A stretch of DNA of 33,882 nt from Spirosomataceae bacterium (lineage in GTDB: Bacteria; Bacteroidota; Bacteroidia; Cytophagales; Spirosomataceae): positions 1 through 33,882 of the forward strand of contig JALOLV010000010.1 in NCBI GenBank assembly GCA_025455785.1. Reading direction: 5' to 3'. The position numbers and the translations under genes were made by a program. The first letter of the stretch is position 1, and each line of letters begins with the position of its first letter. Positions 8,584-19,237 of the stretch are shown piece after piece. A model generated the notes under the pieces. The model was not told where the DNA came from, did no database searches, and saw only the letters and a program-made list of their open reading frames with translations.

Positions 8584-9687
8584 ATGCCTCTAAGAGCAGG
8601 AATTGTAGGATTGCCCAATGTTGGTAAATCAACTCTTTTTAATGCTGTTTCAAACAGTGCCAAAGCCCAAGCAAGTAATTATCGTTTTTGCACAATCGAC
8701 CCGAATGTGGGTTTGGTTGATGTGCCAGATACTCGTCTGGATAAATTGGCAGAGTTAGTAAAACCCAATAAAATTGTACCGACTCAAATCGAAATCGTTG
8801 ATATTGCGGGTCTTGTTAAAGGTGCAAGCCGTGGTGAAGGACTTGGAAATAAATTTTTGGGGAACATCCGCGAAGTTGATGCAATTATTCACGTGATTCG
8901 TTGTTTTGAAGACGAAAACATCTTGCGTGAAGAAGGAGCAATCAATCCAATAGCAGATAAAGAAATCATTGATACGGAGCTTCAATTGAAGGATTTGGAA
9001 AGTATCGAAAAGAAAATGCAACGAATCGAAAAGCAGGCAAGAATTGGGAATGATGCCAAAGCTAAAGCCGAATTTGAGGTTCTGAATCGTTGTAAAGAGT
9101 GGATTCTACAAGGAAAAAACATCCGTGATTTGGGTCTAATAAAAGAAGAGTTACCAGCCATTGCCGATTTGTTTTTATTGACAATCAAACCAGTGCTTTA
9201 TGTCGCCAACGTTGATGAGGCTTCGATGCTTACTGGCAACAAATACTCAGAAATGCTTCAAAAAACAGCCGATACCGAAAAAGCACAGATGATTGTCTTG
9301 AATAATTCTATTGAAGCACAAATTACAGAAATGGAAGACCCAGACGACAAAGCAATGTTTTTGGAAGAATACGGATTAACCGAACCCGGTCTAAATCGTT
9401 TGATTCGCTCGGCATATAAATTATTGACACTTAGAACCTATTTTACGGCTGGAGTACAAGAAGTTAGGGCGTGGACAATAGAAAACGGCTGGAAAGCACC
9501 ACAAGCCGCAGGGGTTATCCACACCGACTTTGAGAAAGGATTCATCAAGGCCGAAGTTATTTCTTATGATGATTATGTAAAATATGGTTCGGAAGCTGCC
9601 GCCCGTGAGGCAGGTCGATTGAGAATCGAAGGAAAAGAATACGTTGTTGCAGATGGAGACGTCATGCACTTTAGATTTAATGTATAA
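8584..9687 (+). CDS. ychF: Redox-regulated ATPase/GTPase YchF
   Basis: AGIVGLPNVGKSTLFNAVSNS, NYRFCTIDPNVG, IVDIAGLVKGASRGEGLGNKFLGNIREVDAIIHVIRCF, C-terminal TGS-like region. Confidence 0.97.
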   Translation: MPLRAGIVGLPNVGKSTLFNAVSNSAKAQASNYRFCTIDPNVGLVDVPDTRLDKLAELVKPNKIVPTQIEIVDIAGLVKGASRGEGLGNKFLGNIREVDAIIHVIRCFEDENILREEGAINPIADKEIIDTELQLKDLESIEKKMQRIEKQARIGNDAKAKAEFEVLNRCKEWILQGKNIRDLGLIKEELPAIADLFLLTIKPVLYVANVDEASMLTGNKYSEMLQKTADTEKAQMIVLNNSIEAQITEMEDPDDKAMFLEEYGLTEPGLNRLIRSAYKLLTLRTYFTAGVQEVRAWTIENGWKAPQAAGVIHTDFEKGFIKAEVISYDDYVKYGSEAAAREAGRLRIEGKEYVVADGDVMHFRFNV

Positions 9688-9699
9688 CTCTAATTATTT

Positions 9700-9736
9700 A
9701 ACAACGCTGTCAGGTTTAAACCCTGACAGCGTTGTT
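9700..9736. terminator. Perfect 15-bp hairpin between convergent ychF and DUF3109 genes
   Basis: aacaacgctgtcagg (9700-9714), loop tttaaac, cctgacagcgttgtt (9722-9736), followed by TTTTTA. Confidence 0.85.
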
Positions 9737-9740
9737 TTTA

Positions 9741-10304
9741 TTACTTGGTAGAAATCTCCTTTTCAAGTTCTTGATACCAATCTTCACCGAATGCTCTTAT
9801 GAGTGGTTCTTTTAAAAATTTATAAACAGGAACAGACAATTGCTCACCTAATTCACAAGCAGGGCTGCAGATACTCCAACGGTCGTAGTTTAAGGCGTGG
9901 TATTGGTCATACTTCGTAATACGGATAGGATATAAATGACATGAAATCGGTTTCTTGAAATTAGTTTTACCATCCAAATACGCTTGTTCAATTCCACACT
10001 TAAGGATTCCCCTATCATCATAAATTGCGTAAGCACATTCTTTATTGTCAATGGTTGTTGTTGAGTAATCACCCTCTTCGTCTAAGATATATTTACCTTG
10101 TTTTTCAATTGCTTCTATACCTTCTTTTGATAAATAGGGTTTAACTGCATCATAAATATCATCCAAAATTGGTAATTCTGCCTCTTCGAGCGGAGCACCT
10201 AAGTCTCCCTCTACACAACAGGCACCTTTGCATTTCTCTAAATTGCAAACAAAAAACTTTTCTGCAATGTCATCACTAATTACCGTATCTTCGATTAAAA
10301 TCAT
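9741..10304 (-). CDS. DUF3109 family cysteine-rich protein
   Basis: [25 protein letters not shown]...[33 protein letters not shown], a conserved Cys arrangement. Confidence 0.85.
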   Translation of the reverse strand: MILIEDTVISDDIAEKFFVCNLEKCKGACCVEGDLGAPLEEAELPILDDIYDAVKPYLSKEGIEAIEKQGKYILDEEGDYSTTTIDNKECAYAIYDDRGILKCGIEQAYLDGKTNFKKPISCHLYPIRITKYDQYHALNYDRWSICSPACELGEQLSVPVYKFLKEPLIRAFGEDWYQELEKEISTK

Positions 10305-12442
10305 TTTTTAACTATCAATTTTTGTCCAAATCTAACATTATTATCGTTCATTCCGTTCCAATCTTGGATTTGCTTAGTACTCACACCGTATTTTCTCGAA
10401 ATACTGTATAGTGTCTCTCCTTTGGCAACCAAATGATAAACTGTTTCACCTACTTTTGCTTTAGCTTCTTCTTTTGGTTGAACGGTTTTAGTTGCCGTCG
10501 CTTTCGATGCTGTTGCAACGTTAGGATTAACCAATGTCAAAACTTGTCCAACTTTTACTTTGTCTTCAAGGGTCATGTTATTCCAAGTGGCTAAATCACG
10601 AACATAAATCCCAGTTTTACGGGCAATAGCAAAAAGAGTTTCGCCTTGTTGAACTTCGTAGCTTGAGCCATAAGAAGCTGGTTTGGCGGTTGTGGTTGTA
10701 CTTTCTTTAGGTTTCTCTACAACAGGTTTCGGTTTTACAGCCTCAGTTGTATTTTCAACTGGTTTGGGTTGAGTAGATTTTGGTGTGTTTGTCGGTTTAT
10801 TATTCTTCGGTTTTTCTTCGTAAGCAATAATTGTATCCGAATTTTCAATCTCAACAATCGGAGGCTTTTGTTCTTTAGTTTTTGTAACAACTGGCTCCTC
10901 TATCTTAATAACCTCTTCTTTTCTCTCTTTTTCTCTTTCTTGGGGTTCGAGTCTTATGTATGTGTCATCTTCATCCTCAGTTGTTGATTTCTTTGGGGTA
11001 TTTCCACGTTTTTTATCCTTAGTTTCTTCTTCCCAAACAACCGGTTTTTCACTATTTTTGACAGTTGTTTCCTCTTCTACTTTTTTATCTTTACGTTTAT
11101 CTTTTGCAGGAACTACTTTGTCAGTAGCCGGAGCATCGTTCTCTTGAACATACTCGACAGGTTGATTTTTCGGACGCTTCGACTGCAAATACACCACTCT
11201 GCCCGACTGCAAGCGTTTGACTGACTCCATACGGTTAAATTTCAAAAGTTGTCTTAGCCTAACACCATAAATCTGTGAAATATCCCAAAGCGATTCGTTT
11301 TCAGAAACATTATGAAACTTAACTTTTGCTTTACGGTTTTTTGATTGCAAATAATAAACTTTGCCTTCCTCCACCAAATCCTTATCCGACATATCATTGA
11401 ATTTCAAGAAATCAGTAGGTTTCACTTTACCCTTTTTGGCAATCTGACCTACATCATCCCCGGCACTCGCCATAATACCCTTTTTTCCATTAATAACATA
11501 CAAAATAGGTTCTCCATCAGCAACACTTTCAGGTGAAATCCTTTGTAGAACCGGAAAACCAGCTTCGTTTCTTATTCCACTACTGCCTTTTCGATTGATT
11601 TTTGCAATCATATCATCGTATTGGTCAGATGGTACTAAAATTGCGACCGAATACTCCTTATCATTCGGAATTTTACTACCCAAAACCCAAGAGTTGTATC
11701 TTTTAAGCTCGTTTACATCCCAACTTATTTCAGAACCAACCTCCGCTAAAGTCTTTCCTTTGGCATTTTTATATTCAACCATTGTGTATGGAGAGTCTTT
11801 TAGTCGATTCAAACGGTGTTCGTAAGCAACACGGTGGGCAATTGCCTTAATTAAATACCTATCCGCATCGCCATTTAGAGATATTTCGCTGGCAAAAGTC
11901 CAGTTTGAAGGAATTGATTTACTGACTCCAGTTGCCCCTAAATGATATGAAAAAAGTGTAGAAATCCAGTTTTTATAAATTAGATTGTTTCTCTTGAGGT
12001 ACAAAGCCGCAGCACGAGTTGAGGCATAAATATTTTTGCGTTCATCAACCGAATTATCAATTCTTAATCCTAATTCCTGTGCCGTAGCATCTTTGATTTG
12101 CCAAAATCCGACTGCATTAGACGTAGATGAGGCATCAGGAGTAAGTCCACTTTCAAGAACAGGTAAGTATTTGAAATCTTCTGGGATTTCTTCATCCTCG
12201 AGAATCTTCTCGATTATCGGGAAATACCATTGCATTCTTGCCAATTTATCGAACAAAAACTTATTCTCGGGTAGTAAAAGAGCTTGAATTTCGGTTTGAA
12301 CAAGCTTTTGTGCGGCTTGGTCTAATTTTACAGTTACACCAGCAAATTCGGTTTTACGTGGAGCCTCAGGAATACTTGCTTGTTGAGCCGAAGTCTCCGA
12401 AACTGTGAATAAACAGAGCAAAAGGAAAGCAATTTTTTTCAT
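10301..12442 (-). CDS. MltD-like lytic transglycosylase with C-terminal LysM domains
   Basis: SLT domain ([46 protein letters not shown]), LysM repeats ([49 protein letters not shown]), signal peptide. ATGA overlap with DUF3109. Confidence 0.92.
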   Translation of the reverse strand: MKKIAFLLLCLFTVSETSAQQASIPEAPRKTEFAGVTVKLDQAAQKLVQTEIQALLLPENKFLFDKLARMQWYFPIIEKILEDEEIPEDFKYLPVLESGLTPDASSTSNAVGFWQIKDATAQELGLRIDNSVDERKNIYASTRAAALYLKRNNLIYKNWISTLFSYHLGATGVSKSIPSNWTFASEISLNGDADRYLIKAIAHRVAYEHRLNRLKDSPYTMVEYKNAKGKTLAEVGSEISWDVNELKRYNSWVLGSKIPNDKEYSVAILVPSDQYDDMIAKINRKGSSGIRNEAGFPVLQRISPESVADGEPILYVINGKKGIMASAGDDVGQIAKKGKVKPTDFLKFNDMSDKDLVEEGKVYYLQSKNRKAKVKFHNVSENESLWDISQIYGVRLRQLLKFNRMESVKRLQSGRVVYLQSKRPKNQPVEYVQENDAPATDKVVPAKDKRKDKKVEEETTVKNSEKPVVWEEETKDKKRGNTPKKSTTEDEDDTYIRLEPQEREKERKEEVIKIEEPVVTKTKEQKPPIVEIENSDTIIAYEEKPKNNKPTNTPKSTQPKPVENTTEAVKPKPVVEKPKESTTTTAKPASYGSSYEVQQGETLFAIARKTGIYVRDLATWNNMTLEDKVKVGQVLTLVNPNVATASKATATKTVQPKEEAKAKVGETVYHLVAKGETLYSISRKYGVSTKQIQDWNGMNDNNVRFGQKLIVKK

Positions 12443-12512
12443 TTTGGGTATTGGTTCAAATTTTGAGTGATTCGCAAATGCGAAAACTCGTACCGTTGTT
12501 TAAAGGCTGAAT

Positions 12513-13151
12513 TTATTTTTTTTGAGCAATCATCAATCCATCACGAATGTAAAGTAAGATATTTTCAACACGAGGGTCTTCATGGATTCTATCATTAAAC
12601 GCTCTTAAATTAAGTGTGTCTTTGTCCTTTTTAGTCTCATCTGCTACTTTCCCACTCCACAAAACATTATCCGAGATTATAAACCCACCTTTTCTTACTT
12701 TTTCAATTACTACTTCGTAATAATTCAAATAATTCAATTTATCGGCATCAATAAAAACCAAATCGAATGTTTCGTCAAGGTTTGGTATTATTTCTAAGGC
12801 ATTTCCGATGATAAATTCTATTTTAGAATTAAAATCAGAATCTTTAAAAAAACCTCTTACCATGGTTTCGAGTTCTTCATTGACATCTATCGTTATCAAT
12901 TTCCCATCCTCTGACAAGCCCTCGGCCAAACATAACGCAGAGTAACCCGTGTAAGTACCAATTTCGAGAATCCGTTTTGGGCGAATCATCAAAGAAAACA
13001 TCGCCAATAAACGACCTTGATAATGCCCAGAGAGCATTCTTGGCTGCAAAACTTTTGCATGTGTTTCACGATTAACTTTCTTCAACAAATCGCCCTCTTC
13101 GCTTGTGTGAACTTCACAATAATTATCAATTTCCTTATCAATAAAATCCAT
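12513..13151 (-). CDS. SAM-dependent O-methyltransferase (class I)
   Basis: KRILEIGTYTGYSALCLAEGL, FDLVFIDADKLNYLNYYE, GGFIISDNVLWSGKV. Confidence 0.93.
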   Translation of the reverse strand: MDFIDKEIDNYCEVHTSEEGDLLKKVNRETHAKVLQPRMLSGHYQGRLLAMFSLMIRPKRILEIGTYTGYSALCLAEGLSEDGKLITIDVNEELETMVRGFFKDSDFNSKIEFIIGNALEIIPNLDETFDLVFIDADKLNYLNYYEVVIEKVRKGGFIISDNVLWSGKVADETKKDKDTLNLRAFNDRIHEDPRVENILLYIRDGLMIAQKK

Positions 13152-13286
13152 TCTATATTACCAAGTATCTAAACAACAAGCTATCTATTAACTCTTTAGC
13201 AAAATTATATAGTATTCTTGATAAATTCCAAATTTTTCCAATATTTTTATATTTTCAATAATTTTTGAAAAATGCAATTAAAAAAA

Positions 13287-13311
13287 ATCGCCAACTTAAT
13301 CTGTTGACGAT
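13287..13311 (-). terminator. Terminator-like hairpin overlapping the 3' end of the NUDIX gene
   Basis: Arms atcgccaac/gttgacgat (9 bp with one G-U wobble only in the minus-strand RNA), followed on the minus strand by an eight-T run. Confidence 0.7.
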
Positions 13312-13982
13312 GGATTATTCAAGCAATCAAACACGTAGCGAATCGAACTGTAAGAATTTAGCAACGATTTCCGAACCTCTTTCTCGTCCATCCATTTTAA
13401 ATCATCAATGTCTTCGTCAAGTTGCGGTTTCATTTTTGAATCATCGGTGCAGTCCATTTTATACCATTTGGTTCGCTTCAAGATATTCCGACCGCCTTGG
13501 GTATAAGTATGCCACGTAGTACAAACTTTTTCGCCTAATCTTACCGAAATATTACATTCTTCTTCAACCTCACGAACGGCTGTCAATTTTGATTTTTCAC
13601 CAAAATCACGCTTACCTTTTGGTAAATCCCACTTACCCAGACGGTGAATCATCAAGATTTTCCCATCTGCATTAAATACAATCCCACCCGCAGCCTTAAC
13701 AATTTTATAAAGACTTTTCACTTTTTCTTCGGCCAAATCTCTATCCTCAACAACCAATGTAATTGACTGAAAATCTTTAAATTTATCCTCAAATAAACCT
13801 TTGAATAATCTTTCGAGACTCGAATTATCCACATTCAAAATCACAATATGACCAATAAAAACTCTTTCATTGAATTTATCAAGACGGGCATCAATGAGAG
13901 TATCATAATCACTGCCATGCAGATTTTTAAACTTCTTTTGCCCGATTATTGTAACTGGCTTATCGTTGATAAAGATTACCAT
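13296..13982 (-). CDS. NUDIX hydrolase
   Basis: GGIVFNADGKILMIHRLGKWDLPKGKRDFGEKSKLTAVREVEEECNI, a Nudix box. Likely start MVIFINDKPV at 13982. Confidence 0.9.
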   Translation of the reverse strand: MVIFINDKPVTIIGQKKFKNLHGSDYDTLIDARLDKFNERVFIGHIVILNVDNSSLERLFKGLFEDKFKDFQSITLVVEDRDLAEEKVKSLYKIVKAAGGIVFNADGKILMIHRLGKWDLPKGKRDFGEKSKLTAVREVEEECNISVRLGEKVCTTWHTYTQGGRNILKRTKWYKMDCTDDSKMKPQLDEDIDDLKWMDEKEVRKSLLNSYSSIRYVFDCLNNPSSTD

Positions 13983-14041
13983 GAATTTTTGTAAAGTAAA
14001 AATAGCCTGCAAAAATAAGTGAAATAAATGAAATCAAAAAT

Positions 14042-14071
14042 AAACCTCACGGATTGCTCTCCATGAGGTTT
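14042..14071 (-). terminator. Terminator-like hairpin downstream of the M48 gene
   Basis: aaacctca/tgaggttt arms; the minus strand continues with a T-rich stretch (atttttgattt). Confidence 0.55.
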
Positions 14072-14185
14072 GAAAGAATATTATGATTAAGGTAGTGCTT
14101 TGCTTTCGGTCAATGGAAAAAATTTCAGAAAACAAATAGTCCATCAATTAATGCTTCTAATCAATAGTCAATACTATTTGACAAA

Positions 14186-15010
14186 CTACTTATTGTAGGC
14201 TTGGTAATAAGCCATAGCTTTTGGCATTAAAGCATTAAGATTTGAGATACGAGTTTCGTCAGAAGGGTGAGTAGATAACCATTGTGGTGGTTTTTGGCCT
14301 CCTTGTCCAGCTTTTGCCATTCTTTGCCAAAACTCGACTGAATTTTGTGGATTATAACCAGCCATAGCCATAAAAATCAAGCCTAACTTATCGGCCTCCG
14401 ACTCTTGTTTACGACTATTGGGTAAAACGTAAGCACCCGTTGTTATTGCTCCAACAACTTGCCCGATGATTTGTCCATTTTGTTCGTTCTTAGTTGCAAT
14501 CATACCACCAACCGCTGCTGCCGTTGTGATTCCTTGGGCTACATAAGCCTGACTCATTCGTTCTGCACCATGCGATGCGATTGCGTGAGCAATTTCATGC
14601 CCCATAACAACAGCTACGCCTTCTTCGTTTTGGCAAATAGGTAAAATCCCTGTGTAGAAAACCACCTTACCACCCGGCATACACCAAGCATTGAGGTCTT
14701 TGCTCTGTACTAATTCAAACTGCCACTGATAACCGTCAATAACTTGGCTGTAATTATTCTGAATCAGATAGTTTTCAACCGCCGTTTTGATTCGGTTTCC
14801 TACTCTACGAATCATCTCGGCGTCTTTACCATTAGAAACTACTTTGTTTGAATCCAAAAACTCTTTATAGCTCGTAAAACTCATACCCATAATTTGGGCA
14901 TTAGAAATAAGACTTAATTGTTTACGACCAGTTATTGGAACTCTTGTGCAGGCAATCACCAAAGCAATCAGTGCCACAGCAAGTGTACTCGATTTCAAAA
15001 AGGTTTTCAT
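14186..15010 (-). CDS. M48-family metalloprotease, putative lipoprotein
   Basis: HEIAHAIASHGAERMS (HExxH), SEADKLGLIFMAMAGY, THPSDETRISNL; lipobox-like LVIACT. Confidence 0.92.
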   Translation of the reverse strand: MKTFLKSSTLAVALIALVIACTRVPITGRKQLSLISNAQIMGMSFTSYKEFLDSNKVVSNGKDAEMIRRVGNRIKTAVENYLIQNNYSQVIDGYQWQFELVQSKDLNAWCMPGGKVVFYTGILPICQNEEGVAVVMGHEIAHAIASHGAERMSQAYVAQGITTAAAVGGMIATKNEQNGQIIGQVVGAITTGAYVLPNSRKQESEADKLGLIFMAMAGYNPQNSVEFWQRMAKAGQGGQKPPQWLSTHPSDETRISNLNALMPKAMAYYQAYNK

Positions 15011-15129
15011 ACTTGTAAATAAAAGGTTGTTTTAGTCAATTAGACGAAATAATGATGCGAATATTACAAAAACATTAGACAAATTTTAATGTTGTCCAAA
15101 ATTATCATGTTTTTTTAATAAAGATGGGC

Positions 15130-15138
15130 TAAATTTGC
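15130..15138 (+). promoter_or_regulatory. Bacteroidota -7-like motif TAAATTTGC upstream of the FAH-family gene
   Basis: TAnnTTTG match 54-62 nt upstream of the 15192 start. Confidence 0.45.
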
Positions 15139-15191
15139 AAAATTCACATCCCAACTTAATATTTAAAACCAACTCATAAAAATTCTCAAGT

Positions 15192-15803
15192 ATGAAAATC
15201 ATCTGTATTGGTAGAAATTACGCCGAACATATCAAAGAACTTAACAATGAGCGTCCTGATGAGCCAGTTATCTTCACAAAACCCGATACAGCGATTCTGA
15301 AAGATGGTGAAGCATTTTATTACCCTGATTTTTCGAGTGATATCCACCACGAAGTTGAAATAATAGTCAAAATCAACAAAATGGGTAAAAACATCGAAGA
15401 GAAATTTGCCCACAAATACTACGAAGAGATTGGTATCGGAATAGATTTTACGGCTCGCGATATTCAATCTAAACTCAAATCTAAAGGTTTGCCATGGGAT
15501 TTAGCCAAAGGATTCAATGGCTCTGCCCCCATTTCTGAATTTGTCCCGAAAACAAAATTCGCTGATTTAAAAAATCTCAATTTTAATCTTTTGGTAAATG
15601 GTGATGTAAAACAAGCCGGAAATACCTCGATGATGCTTTACCCGATTGATACAATCATTGCGTTTGTTTCTAAATATTTTACTCTTAAAGTAGGCGATAT
15701 AATTTTTACTGGAACCCCAGCAGGGGTTGGTGCAGTAAAAGTGGGTGATAAATTGGAAGCCGCAATCGAAGGCGAAAAAATGTTGGAATTTGAGGTAAAG
15801 TAA
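15192..15803 (+). CDS. Fumarylacetoacetate hydrolase family protein
   Basis: KIICIGRNYAEHIKEL, IHHEVEIIVKINK, GIDFTARDIQSKLKSKGLPWDLAKGFNGSAPIS, DIIFTGTPAGVGAVKVGD. Confidence 0.95.
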   Translation: MKIICIGRNYAEHIKELNNERPDEPVIFTKPDTAILKDGEAFYYPDFSSDIHHEVEIIVKINKMGKNIEEKFAHKYYEEIGIGIDFTARDIQSKLKSKGLPWDLAKGFNGSAPISEFVPKTKFADLKNLNFNLLVNGDVKQAGNTSMMLYPIDTIIAFVSKYFTLKVGDIIFTGTPAGVGAVKVGDKLEAAIEGEKMLEFEVK

Positions 15804-15825
15804 TTTTCAATATAATCTAAAGACA

Positions 15826-17880
15826 ATGCTTTTAAATAAAATATTATCAACGTTGTTGTTGGTCGTATATCTTGTTTCTGACTCCTCACAAAATAAATCT
15901 TACGGGCAGCAAAGGAAAATCCTAAACGAACCAGTCCCTCAAGGTTATTTTATGTTTCCGATTATGCCGGGGCAATCGAATGGTCTTGCGGGTGGATTTG
16001 GAGATTTAAGAACCAACCACTTTCACGCTGGTCTTGATATTCGAACTGGCGGAGTTGAAGGCTACAACGTTTATGCTTGTGCTGACGGTTATGTTTCTCG
16101 CATTGGTATTCAGACTGGTGGTTATGGAAATGCCCTTTATATCACACATCCCAATGGGTACACTACGCTTTATGGTCATTTATTGCGTTACAATGATGTG
16201 ATTACTGAATACATCCGAAAAAAACAATATTCGCAGCAAACTTGGGCGATGGATATTACGCTCCAACCAAATGAGTTGATTGTTAGAAAAGGTGATATTA
16301 TCGCCTTATCGGGAAATACAGGTGCCTCGGGTGGCCCTCATCTTCATTTCGAGATACGTGATGCTGCCGAAAACGCAGTAAACCCACTCTTATTTGGGTT
16401 TAATGAGATACAAGATACTCAAGCTCCGAGCATCGATAGAGTATATTTAAAAACATTGGAATCAGATTCAAGAATAAATGGCAAATTTGGCAAGTTTTCG
16501 TATAGTCCTATTCGTCGGGGTGGAGAATTGACACTATCGAATCCCGTTAATGTTACAGGTAGCATCGGTATTGAGGTTTTAGCATTCGATAGAAGTAATA
16601 ATAGTCCATTTCGGCAAGGTCTGAAAGAGATTGAGGTCAGGATGGATGGCGTAACTACTTATAAATTGGATTTGAACAAAATGCCCTTTGATATTTCAAA
16701 AGACATCAATGTTCATATCGATTATGCCGAAGCCGAAACGTTTGGGCAAAAAATCCAAAAATGCTACGTGGCCGATGGAAATCGTCTTTCGATTTACGAA
16801 ACCGATAGCAATCGAGGTAAATTGGTCATTAGAGATAACCAACCACATCGGATTGATATAATCGCCAACGACATCAAAGGTAATACAACTCTGATGAATT
16901 TCATTCTACAAGGAAACAACAATCCAAATACCAATTTAGCAATTCCCAAAAGCAAGGGTGTTACCTCAATTAATACCTCAATCTCTGATAACATATTAAT
17001 CATCAAGGCCAAAAACATAAATGAAGAAAATCCAAATGCAATAATTCAGTACAAAGGTGTACCACAAACTGTTCCACTTGCTTATTGTGAAGGTGGCGAA
17101 TGCCTATTTATTCATGATTTACAAAAGGGTTTGGCAGATTTCGTTCAGGTAGGTGAAGCAACCCAATATCTTAGAATTAAAAAAGCCGTACTACCTGACG
17201 GGGATACTTTTTATGAGGAAAGAAATCTTAGCATTGATTTCTCAAATGCTTTGTATCAACCTCTGTATTTAACAACTAATCAGAACGGAACTAACCTTTC
17301 AATTAATTCTGAGAAAATCCCATTAAAAGGGTTTATTGATATTACTTGGAATCCTAACGTTGCCGTCAAATCTCCTAAAACTTCGATGTATTATGTTAAT
17401 GATGGAAGAAAATTTTTGGGTGGAACATGGACGAATGAAGGCATTAAATTTAAAACCAAAGAGTTAGGTGATTTTCAGATAATTACTGATTACGAAGCCC
17501 CAAGTATTAGACCGGTAACCATCAACGAAAATGAAATCAGATTTGGAATCAGTGATAATTTATCAGGAATCAAGCATTTTAGATGTGAGGTTAATGGCCA
17601 GTGGGTATTGATGAATTATGAATACAAAGCTGGAAGGATTTGGTCAGAAAAATTGAGAGAAAGTGATATTTTTACGGGCGATATAAAATTGGTTGTAACC
17701 GATAACGTTGGTAATGAAGCTGTTTATGAAGGGAATATCGAAGAAATGAAAGCGGCTCTCGAAGCCCAAAAAGTTAAGAAATCCAAAAAAAGAGGAAGTA
17801 AATATGTCAAGTCTAAATCTAAAAAAGGGGGACGTAGCACCGCCACTAAAAGCAAAAAATCAAAACGGAAAAGACGTTAG
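15826..17880 (+). CDS. M23-family metallopeptidase (LytM-like) with basic C-terminal tail
   Basis: FGDLRTNHFHAGLDIRTG, GYGNALYITHPNGYTTLYGHL, SGNTGASGGPHLHFEIRD. Confidence 0.93.
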   Translation: MLLNKILSTLLLVVYLVSDSSQNKSYGQQRKILNEPVPQGYFMFPIMPGQSNGLAGGFGDLRTNHFHAGLDIRTGGVEGYNVYACADGYVSRIGIQTGGYGNALYITHPNGYTTLYGHLLRYNDVITEYIRKKQYSQQTWAMDITLQPNELIVRKGDIIALSGNTGASGGPHLHFEIRDAAENAVNPLLFGFNEIQDTQAPSIDRVYLKTLESDSRINGKFGKFSYSPIRRGGELTLSNPVNVTGSIGIEVLAFDRSNNSPFRQGLKEIEVRMDGVTTYKLDLNKMPFDISKDINVHIDYAEAETFGQKIQKCYVADGNRLSIYETDSNRGKLVIRDNQPHRIDIIANDIKGNTTLMNFILQGNNNPNTNLAIPKSKGVTSINTSISDNILIIKAKNINEENPNAIIQYKGVPQTVPLAYCEGGECLFIHDLQKGLADFVQVGEATQYLRIKKAVLPDGDTFYEERNLSIDFSNALYQPLYLTTNQNGTNLSINSEKIPLKGFIDITWNPNVAVKSPKTSMYYVNDGRKFLGGTWTNEGIKFKTKELGDFQIITDYEAPSIRPVTINENEIRFGISDNLSGIKHFRCEVNGQWVLMNYEYKAGRIWSEKLRESDIFTGDIKLVVTDNVGNEAVYEGNIEEMKAALEAQKVKKSKKRGSKYVKSKSKKGGRSTATKSKKSKRKRR

Positions 17881-18262
17881 TTTATCAGATTTCAAAGGTA
17901 AAAAAGTTGTGATTTATTTTTATCCCAAAGATAACACCCCAACCTGTACTGAGCAGGCCTGTAATCTAAGAGATAACTACGACGCTTTGATTACTAAAGG
18001 GTTTGTTGTTTTAGGAATCAGTACTGACTCTGAAAAATCGCACCAAAATTTTATCAAAAAATATAACTTACCCTTTGATTTATTGGCTGATACTGATACC
18101 AAAATCGTTCAAGATTATGGAGTTTGGGGGGAAAAACAGATGTTTGGCAAAAAATACATGGGTATCATCCGAACCACTTTTGTTATTGATGAAAACGGTA
18201 TTATTGAAGAAATCATAGAAAAAGTTGAGGCTAAAAACCATTCAAATCAAATTTTAAGCTAA
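17804..18262 (+). CDS. bcp: Thioredoxin-dependent peroxiredoxin, BCP type
   Basis: LKKGDVAPPLKAKNQNGKDVSLSDFKGKKVVIYFYPKDNTPTCTEQACNLRDNY. The conserved N-terminus lies inside the overlap with the M23 gene. Confidence 0.94.
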   Translation: MSSLNLKKGDVAPPLKAKNQNGKDVSLSDFKGKKVVIYFYPKDNTPTCTEQACNLRDNYDALITKGFVVLGISTDSEKSHQNFIKKYNLPFDLLADTDTKIVQDYGVWGEKQMFGKKYMGIIRTTFVIDENGIIEEIIEKVEAKNHSNQILS

Positions 18263-18326
18263 CAGAAACATTAAGTGTCAATAATACACTTATATTTGTA
18301 TTGTAATTCAATTTAAAACCATAGTA

Positions 18327-19193
18327 ATGACTACTCAAAATTTACAGGCAGTTGCTTCACAGGTACGCCGTGATATTGTTCGACAAGTTCACGGCTGTCA
18401 ATCAGGGCATCCGGGCGGCTCTTTGGGCTGTACCGATTTAATTGTTGCTCTCTACTTTCAAATTATGAAAATCAATAATCGTAAAGGAAAAGGTGGTTTT
18501 CTTTCGTTTAACATGGACGGAACAAACGAAGACCTATTTTTCTTATCGAATGGTCATATTTCTCCTGTATTTTACAGTGTTTTGGCACGTCGTGGGTATT
18601 TTGATGTGAAAGAATTGTCAACTTTTCGTAAAATTAACTCGCGTTTACAAGGACACCCAACAACGCATGAGCATCTTCCGGGCATCAGAATTGCATCAGG
18701 TTCATTAGGTCAAGGACTTTCGGTTGCTATCGGAGCAGCGTTAGCCAAGAAATTGAACAGTGATAAGAGTTTGGTTTTCTGTTTGATGGGCGATGGTGAA
18801 CAACAAGAAGGTCAAGTTTGGGAAGCAGCTCAAGCGGCACCTCACCATAAAGTTGATAATTTGATTGCTTTTGTAGATTTGAACGGACAGCAGATTGATG
18901 GGCCTACTGAGAAAGTAATGAACAACCGTGATTTGAAAGCGAAATACAAAGCATTTGGTTGGAATGTAATTGAAATCAAGAAAGGTAATGATATGGAAGA
19001 AGTCGTAAAAGGACTTCGTAAAGCCAAAAGATTAACTGGTAAGGGACAACCAATCATGGTTATGCTCACTACCGAAATGGGTGCTGGTGTTGACTTTATG
19101 ATGGGTAGCCACAAATGGCACGGTGTTGCACCAAACGATGAACAATTAGCAGCAGCATTGGCTCAATTACCAGAAACATTGGGTGATTATTGA
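18327..19193 (+). CDS. Transketolase, N-terminal subunit
   Basis: ThDP-binding half: GHPGGSLGCTDLIVALYF, GSLGQGLSVAIGAAL, CLMGDGEQQEGQVWEA. Confidence 0.95.
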   Translation: MTTQNLQAVASQVRRDIVRQVHGCQSGHPGGSLGCTDLIVALYFQIMKINNRKGKGGFLSFNMDGTNEDLFFLSNGHISPVFYSVLARRGYFDVKELSTFRKINSRLQGHPTTHEHLPGIRIASGSLGQGLSVAIGAALAKKLNSDKSLVFCLMGDGEQQEGQVWEAAQAAPHHKVDNLIAFVDLNGQQIDGPTEKVMNNRDLKAKYKAFGWNVIEIKKGNDMEEVVKGLRKAKRLTGKGQPIMVMLTTEMGAGVDFMMGSHKWHGVAPNDEQLAAALAQLPETLGDY

Positions 19194-19237
19194 TTTGCTA
19201 CCATTTGGATTTTATTAAACTTTCAAGGACAATACAA

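Noticed and set aside
13265-13519. 84-aa plus-strand ORF over the NUDIX gene end
   Set aside because: Runs through the NUDIX terminator hairpin and antisense to its coding sequence.
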